Of a stretch of 12,104 nucleotides of DNA, positions 9,373-12,104 are shown piece by piece (the stretch's first letter is position 1; each line of letters starts with the position of its first letter). The stretch covers positions 1 through 12,104 of the forward strand of contig CAMNDA010000408.1 of assembly GCA_946534745.1 (NCBI GenBank). Direction: 5' to 3'. Below the pieces are notes generated by a model that made no database searches, had not been told where the DNA came from, and worked only from the letters and a program-made list of their open reading frames with translations. Made by a program: the position numbers and the translations under genes. The DNA comes from an uncultured Verrucomicrobiota bacterium. GTDB lineage: Bacteria; Verrucomicrobiota; Kiritimatiellia; RFP12; UBA3636.

Positions 9373-9458
9373 GCCCCGGTTTTTGATTTCGTCAATTTCG
9401 GGGCTGAATTCCACAGATGAATTTCGCCCCGAATTTTGAATTTTAGATATTTCGGGGC
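9373..9458. repeat. Two tandem AT-rich hairpin units upstream of the recCBD promoter
   Basis: Read on the minus strand, unit 1 starts at 9458 and unit 2 at 9404, a 54-nt offset, and both begin GCCCCGAAAT. Unit 1 is GCCCCGAA, a 17-nt AT-rich loop, then TTCGGGGC (9458-9451 pairing with 9433-9426). Unit 2 is GCCCCG, a 20-nt loop, then CGGGGC (9404-9399 pairing with 9378-9373), with an inner TTGA/TCAA pairing. Neither is followed by a T-run on the minus strand, so intrinsic termination of the FGE-like transcript is not obvious. They may be regulator sites for recCBD or transcript-stabilising stems. The whole gap between the FGE-like gene and recC (9245-9576) holds this pair, the hairpin array and the promoter, and no gene. 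Confidence 0.72.
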
Positions 9459-9500
9459 AATTTTATCCTTGCGTTTCTCGCGGATTCGCCGCTCGCCGGC

Positions 9501-9603
9501 CCCTCATTTGCCGGCTGGCCGGCACCCGTCATTCCGCCGAAGGCGGCCCGTCATTTGCCGGCGGAGCCGGCACCCGTCATTTCCGCGAAGCGGACCCGTC
9601 ATT
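9501..9603. repeat. Array of four hairpins separated by the 9-mer AATGACGGG
   Basis: On the minus strand the 9-mer AATGACGGG occurs at 9603-9595, 9581-9573, 9555-9547 and 9533-9525, with a degenerate copy (AATGAGGG) at 9508-9501. Between the copies lie palindromes (minus strand): TCCGCTTCGCGGA (9594-9582), TGCCGGCTCCGCCGGCA (9572-9556), CCGCCTTCGGCGG (9546-9534) and TGCCGGCCAGCCGGCA (9524-9509). Short 13-nt and long 16-17-nt hairpins alternate, so the real unit is a dimer of about 48 bp present twice. The stems differ in sequence yet stay fully paired. It resembles REP or Neisseria NIME-like palindromic repeats in organisation but lacks the GTAG-type head of REPs. It starts inside the last codons of the FGE-like gene. 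Confidence 0.9.
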
Positions 9604-10617
9604 GGATTCGGCCCTGCCGGAGGCGCAGAGGCGGAAGCCGAGGAGGTCGTCCCGGTAGGAGGGCGAGCCCCTGTCCCGGAAGGAGGACCCGCAGAGCCTG
9701 GCCGTGTAGAACCAGCAGCCGCCGCGGTAGACGCGGTACACGCCAACCGCAGTATTCGTCCACTCCCACACGTTGCCGTGCATGTCGTAGAGACCGATGG
9801 CGTTCGGCTTCTTCTGCCCGACGGGATGCGTCTCGTTGCCCGAATTGTCCTCGAACCACGCGACCTCGCCGAGCGTCTCCTCGGTGATCTCCGTCCCGTC
9901 CGCGAGCTTGCAGTAGTCGCCCGTCGCGCCCGCGCGGCAGGCGAACTCCCACTCCTCCTCCGTCGGCAGACGGAAGACCAAGCCGGACGCCTTCGCGGCG
10001 GGCTGCGCGTTGAGCGTCTCCAAGAACGTCTGGCAGTTGTCCCACGAAACCATCTCCACGGGATTCTCCGCGCCCTTGAACTCGGAGGGGTTCTCGCCCG
10101 TCACGGCCTCCCACTGCGCCTGCGTGACGGGGAACTTGCCCATCCGGTAATCCTTCCCGGGAATCGGGACCATCGAGGCGATGATTCCTTCGATGACCGC
10201 GGGATCGACGGCGCGGGCTTTCTTCTTCGCAGCCTTCTTCTTCGCGGACGTTTCCTCCGCGGGCGCTGCTTCCTCCGCAGGCGCTGCTTCCTCTTCGGGC
10301 GCTTCGGCGGACGCGTCCTCCTCGTCATCCCCGTAAACGAAATGGGGCTCTTCGTCGCTGTGATCTTCGCCGTCGCATTCGTATTCAATATCGCCCCAAT
10401 CGATCGGCAGGTCGCCCGAGAAGGCGATTTCTTTGTCCTTGACCCACCGCTTGGCGGCTTCGGGCGACTCCGCTTTGACATAAACACCGGAGCACCCCGT
10501 CAGGCTGATTTCGACGAGGAAAACGGATTTCTTCGCGGACTTCTTCTTCGCGGCTTTCTTCGCGGGCGCCTTCTTCGCAGGCTTCTTCTTCGCGATCGTT
10601 TTCTTCTTATGTGCCAT
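9577..10617 (-). CDS. FGE-like (C-type lectin fold) protein with Lys-rich tail; candidate DGR variable protein
   Basis: 346 aa. Residues 1-30 are a Lys/Ala/Pro tail (KKKPAKKAPAKK); 31-95 a small domain (VEISLTGCSGVYVKAESPEA onward) I do not firmly recognise; 96-122 an acidic Glu/Ala/Pro linker; 123-136 a second Lys-rich patch; and 148-331 an FGE-sulfatase/SUMF1-type domain with PVTQAQWEAVTGENPSEFKG, NPVEMVSWDNCQTFLE, FRLPTEEEWEFACRAG, GLYDMHGNVWEW and terminal RGG-C-W to GFRL. The paired catalytic cysteines of true FGE (in a context like SYLC...YCxRYR) are not in place, so a binding fold is likelier than sulfatase activation. There is no signal peptide, so it is probably cytoplasmic. Start: ATG at 10617 with GGGAG (10627-10631) 9 nt upstream. 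The last eight residues, NDGSASRK, are encoded by the adjacent hairpin array, which also gives the TGA. Residues about 295-331 look like a DGR variable region. Confidence 0.9.
   Translation of the reverse strand: MAHKKKTIAKKKPAKKAPAKKAAKKKSAKKSVFLVEISLTGCSGVYVKAESPEAAKRWVKDKEIAFSGDLPIDWGDIEYECDGEDHSDEEPHFVYGDDEEDASAEAPEEEAAPAEEAAPAEETSAKKKAAKKKARAVDPAVIEGIIASMVPIPGKDYRMGKFPVTQAQWEAVTGENPSEFKGAENPVEMVSWDNCQTFLETLNAQPAAKASGLVFRLPTEEEWEFACRAGATGDYCKLADGTEITEETLGEVAWFEDNSGNETHPVGQKKPNAIGLYDMHGNVWEWTNTAVGVYRVYRGGCWFYTARLCGSSFRDRGSPSYRDDLLGFRLCASGRAESNDGSASRK
9625..9735 (-). other. Candidate DGR variable region (VR) at the C-terminus of the FGE-like protein
   Basis: Residues 295-331 run from RVYRGGCW to GFRLC. 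The fixed positions of FGE-type DGR targets are kept (RGG, W, Cys, R.R, P, R, GFRL), while positions typically encoded by AAC in template repeats hold assorted residues (F, Y, L, F, D, G, S, Y, D, D, L). Most of these codons are NNC (TTC, TAC, CTC, TTC, GAC, GGC, TCC, TAC, GAC, GAC, CTC), as adenine-directed mutagenesis of AAC codons would give. The Cys of RGGCW (TGC) fits AGC to TGC. Third-position C is also expected from GC-rich codon use, and ordinary FGE paralogues share the frame pattern. No template repeat or reverse transcriptase is in the window. Confidence 0.55.
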
Positions 10618-10638
10618 TTTTGTTTTCTCCCGTGGCGG
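10555..10638 (-). repeat. 5' cassette, copy 1 (leader plus Lys/Pro/Ala N-terminus)
   Basis: This segment, covering the ribosome-binding leader and about the first 20 codons of the FGE-like gene, is closely repeated at 12022-12101 before an unrelated gene. The leader CCGCCACGGGAGAAAAC and the start ATGGCACA are identical, except for one extra A in the spacer here. The downstream codons for KKKPAKKAPAKK differ by a few substitutions and one codon. Confidence 0.88.
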
Positions 10639-10650
10639 TTTCGTACCGTC

Positions 10651-10666
10651 GCGGCGCTCCCGCCGC
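10651..10666. other. GC hairpin in the leader of the FGE-like gene
   Basis: GCGGCG (10651-10656), loop CTCC, CGCCGC (10661-10666). A second small stem CGGT/ACCG (10636-10639 and 10645-10648) lies next to the ribosome binding site. Both fall in the roughly 53-nt leader implied by the promoter at 10677-10705 and could affect translation. This is weakly supported, since GC-rich DNA makes such stems common. Confidence 0.45.
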
Positions 10667-10676
10667 AACGCCGCCC

Positions 10677-10705
10677 AGTCTACCACCGCGTGGGATACAG
10701 TTCAA
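10677..10705 (-). promoter_or_regulatory. Sigma70-like promoter of the FGE-like gene
   Basis: Minus strand -35 TTGAAC (10705-10700), 17-nt spacer, -10 TAGACT (10682-10677). Each hexamer matches the consensus at four of six positions. Start of transcription would be near 10670, about 53 nt before the ATG at 10617. A 9-bp tandem repeat begins 34 bp upstream of the -35. Confidence 0.5.
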
Positions 10706-10738
10706 GGGAAGTTTCCGGACGCCCCCGGTCGCGGCCGG

Positions 10739-10783
10739 TCGACACAATCGACGCAATCGACAGAGTCGACGAAGTCGATGTTT
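10739..10783. repeat. 9-bp tandem repeat upstream of the FGE-like promoter
   Basis: Five units in register on the plus strand: TCGACACAA, TCGACGCAA, TCGACAGAG, TCGACGAAG, TCGATGTTT. The TCGA palindrome is fixed and the last four bases vary. The last unit is degraded. The array is upstream of the -35 and could be a set of phased regulator sites or a length-variable minisatellite. It is not coding on either strand as far as I can see. Confidence 0.85.
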
Positions 10784-10979
10784 CGGGATTTCGCGCATCT
10801 GCCGACTGGCGCATCCGCAACCGGCGATGCGAAGCGGACGGGGTTGCCTCCGTGTTGCGCCACGTCTCCGCGTTTTCCCGAACGCGGAGGTGCTGGAGTC
10901 TCTTCGCGAAACGAGCAGTCCTGCGCCGGGCGCGGCTTGCTTCCGCTACGGGGAGTTCCGGAGTTCTGGAGAGCCGGCC
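10784..10979. other. Gene-free, structured intergenic stretch
   Basis: No gene is supported here. The clearest element is a perfect 9-bp stem, CTCCGCGTT (10866-10874), loop TTCCCG, AACGCGGAG (10881-10889). Upstream, CGCATC (10810-10815) can pair with GATGCG (10826-10831), and GCAACC (10817-10822) alternatively with GGTTGC (10842-10847). GGAGTTC is directly repeated near 10950-10965. This could be a small structured RNA, the remains of an insertion or a repeat family. No T-tract terminator is seen after the GIY-YIG gene stop at 10980. Confidence 0.5.
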
Positions 10980-11555
10980 TTAGTTCTTGTACTTCTTTCG
11001 CAGACCTTTGAGCGTCCCGATGATATCGGGTGACACGGTCTTGTTGCCCTGAATGTTCAGAGGATAGTAGTTCGTGCGCAGTTCATGCTGCTCTCTGTCC
11101 TCCGCCTCTTCGCGCGTGGCCGTGTACTCCCACTGCCAGTAGCAGTTCTTCCCGATGAAGTCATTGACCGCCTTCTCCGCCTTCGTCATGTTCTTCCCCA
11201 ACAAGGCGGAGAGCGTCTGCCGGAGCGTGGAGAGGCGCCCCGACCGAACGGACGAATCGTTGTGGTGGGGCGAAGGCCTCATATGCCAGATGGCGCGTTG
11301 ACGGCAACTCGTGGCAATTCCGAAATACAGGGCGCGGTATTCTTCGTCCTCAATTGTCTTCGGCTGAATCTTGTCCATGTCTACGCCTTTTAGCGGAGCC
11401 AGCAAGTCGGCAACACAAGATTCGCGAAACCACCAAGTGTATACACCAGAACGCTTGGCGACAAACTTGAAATTCTCTTTTATCAGCTTGGCGACCGACT
11501 CGATCCCTTCATTCATGGTGCTTCCTACCGGACTGAAGACGGTTGCAGGTTTCAT
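10980..11555 (-). CDS. GIY-YIG nuclease-family protein
   Basis: 191 aa. The GIY-YIG fold is read from SGVYTWWF (Tyr39 of a GVY motif), LYFGIATSCRQRAIWHM (Tyr77 of YFG, Arg87, His91), and the C-terminal EEAEDREQHEL with PLNIQGN (probable catalytic Glu155 and Asn167). The insert GRLSTLRQTLSALLG (106-120) matches a subfamily of small stand-alone GIY-YIG proteins with a 'STLR..L..LL' segment and a 'PLN..GN' end, known to me from general sequence familiarity. It is a probable metal-dependent DNA endonuclease of unknown target. Start: ATG at 11555 with GGAGG (11564-11568) 8 nt upstream and 1 nt after the stop of the preceding gene, so the two are co-translated. An internal Met at 11516 is a weaker alternative. 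The coding sequence is AT-richer than recCBD, consistent with transfer. Confidence 0.8.
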   Translation of the reverse strand: MKPATVFSPVGSTMNEGIESVAKLIKENFKFVAKRSGVYTWWFRESCVADLLAPLKGVDMDKIQPKTIEDEEYRALYFGIATSCRQRAIWHMRPSPHHNDSSVRSGRLSTLRQTLSALLGKNMTKAEKAVNDFIGKNCYWQWEYTATREEAEDREQHELRTNYYPLNIQGNKTVSPDIIGTLKGLRKKYKN

Positions 11556-11556
11556 T

Positions 11557-12081
11557 CTACTTGCCTCCGTTCTGCTTCGACTCTTTGGCCTTGTCAAAAA
11601 ATATCCCGCCACTATAGCACCTGAATACGACACAGTTCAAATGCTTGCACAGATTCTCGTAATAGGTCTTTCCTCCACAGATGATGAAAAGGTCGTTTGT
11701 TAGGTCGAAACCATTCCGTTTGAGCGCACCCAAGACATCTTCACACCATTCGCGCCTTTCGGACGCGGATCGATCACCGAGATAGCAGTCATAGTGCTTG
11801 ATTTTCTTGTTTTTTTTGAGAAGCCCATGTAATCCAGAAAGAATCAACCAGTCCTTGCAATGGCGGATTGCGTATTCCCTTGACTGCAAAAACGTCCGGC
11901 CCCGATACAAGTCTTGTGCGGGGAATTTTTTCGTTGGATTGGCAATTGATTCGTCGGACTTCTTTTGGCTACACGCAAGAAGCCCAATGATGTCACCTTT
12001 GCACCATTTGGGAACGTACGTTTTCTTTGCGGGCGCCTTCTTTGCAGGCTTCTTCTTCGCGGTTTCTTTCTTCTGTGCCAT
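11557..12081 (-). CDS. DUF6884-like protein with Lys/Pro/Ala N-terminal tail
   Basis: 174 aa. Residues 1-20 are a basic tail (KKKPAKKAPAKK) almost identical to that of the FGE-like protein. From residue 30 the body has GLLACSQKK (33-41), AQDLYRGRTF (55-64), DWLILSGLHGLL (77-88), HYDCYLGDR (96-104) and REWCEDVLGAL (110-120), then FIICGGKTYYENL (132-144). This order ('L.aCs..K', 'A.dLY....F', 'W.iLSa.hGLl', 'YD..L') is the one I associate with DUF6884, a family of unknown biochemical function; the assignment is by eye. There are no membrane segments or signal peptide. ATG at 12081 has GGGAG 8 nt upstream inside the shared leader. It is 1 nt from the GIY-YIG gene. The body is about 47-52% G+C in two 60-base lines I counted, but the tail codons are GC-richer, as if a resident 5' end had been joined to an acquired gene. 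Confidence 0.75.
   Translation of the reverse strand: MAQKKETAKKKPAKKAPAKKTYVPKWCKGDIIGLLACSQKKSDESIANPTKKFPAQDLYRGRTFLQSREYAIRHCKDWLILSGLHGLLKKNKKIKHYDCYLGDRSASERREWCEDVLGALKRNGFDLTNDLFIICGGKTYYENLCKHLNCVVFRCYSGGIFFDKAKESKQNGGK
11564..11568 (-). promoter_or_regulatory. Ribosome binding site of the GIY-YIG gene, decides the start
   Basis: GGAGG on the minus strand inside the last codons of the DUF6884-like gene, 8 nt before ATG 11555. It rules out the longer frame beginning at 11633 and makes the pair a coupled operon. Confidence 0.75.
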
Positions 12082-12101
12082 TTTGTTTTCTCCCGTGGCG
12101 G
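12022..12101 (-). repeat. 5' cassette, copy 2 (leader plus Lys/Pro/Ala N-terminus)
   Basis: Second copy of the segment at 10555-10638. It has the same leader (CCGCCACGGGAGAAAAC), the same ATGGCACA start and nearly the same codons for KKKPAKKAPAKK. The promoter of this gene is outside the window; 12102-12104 are only the continuation of the leader. Confidence 0.88.
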
Positions 12102-12104
12102 GGG

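Noticed and set aside
9426..9466. Rho-independent terminator for a plus-strand transcript (stem followed by AATTTTAT)
   Set aside because: No plus-strand gene exists to terminate, the loop is 17 nt and the T-run is broken.
9501..9603. CRISPR array
   Set aside because: The conserved unit is only 9 bp and the intervening sequences are palindromes of 13-17 nt, not unique spacers.
9577..10617. Active sulfatase-maturing FGE
   Set aside because: The paired catalytic cysteine context of true FGE is missing and no sulfatase gene is nearby; the fold is FGE-like only.
10880..10979. DGR template repeat or decayed FGE C-terminus (one frame contains RGG)
   Set aside because: No alignment to 9625-9735 beyond a few residues in any frame, and adenines are not concentrated in AAC-type codons.
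9436..10983. 515-aa plus-strand frame
   Set aside because: Antisense to the FGE-like gene and its repeats; the repeat-encoded stretches explain its odd composition.
11556..11633. Longer GIY-YIG frame starting at 11633
   Set aside because: Overlaps the end of the upstream gene by 77 bp with no better ribosome binding site; ATG 11555 has GGAGG at 8 nt.

Overview
The window is GC-rich bacterial DNA with every convincing gene on the minus strand, so it reads right to left. Two 60-base lines counted in recB gave about 70% G+C. A complete recC-recB-recD order with no intervening protease gene, plus a formylglycine-generating-enzyme-like (FGE-like) protein carrying a long Lys/Pro/Ala tail, would fit a Verrucomicrobiota, Kiritimatiellota or Lentisphaerota-type bacterium. 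That placement is an inference from style and is weak; no marker gene is present.

Layout from right to left: (1) 12081-10980 holds two nearly abutting small genes, a DUF6884-like protein and a GIY-YIG nuclease-family protein. They are AT-richer than the rest, and the first has a GC-rich Lys/Pro/Ala N-terminal tail spliced onto it. (2) 10979-10618 is a gene-free stretch with a strong GC hairpin, a 9-bp tandem repeat (TCGAC-type units), a good sigma70-like promoter and a structured leader. (3) 10617-9577 encodes the FGE-like (C-type lectin fold) protein. Its C-terminus has the pattern of a diversity-generating retroelement (DGR) variable region. (4) 9603-9501 is a compact array of four different perfect hairpins separated by the 9-mer AATGACGGG. 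It supplies the last codons and the stop codon of the FGE-like gene. (5) 9458-9373 has two tandem hairpin units of about 54 bp, followed by a clear promoter (TTGATT-17-TATACT). (6) 9244-1 is the recCBD operon, with recC and recB one base apart and recB and recD overlapping by 4 bp. recD runs off the left edge just after helicase motif VI.

RecC, RecB and RecD together should form the RecBCD helicase-nuclease for double-strand-break repair and degradation of foreign linear DNA. All helicase motifs and the RecB nuclease residues appear intact. The more unusual part is the right third: a candidate hypervariable protein, a hairpin array directly behind its variable region, and an 80-bp leader plus N-terminal cassette shared with an unrelated gene 1.5 kb away. 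No reverse transcriptase or template repeat is visible, so the DGR reading rests on the target protein alone.
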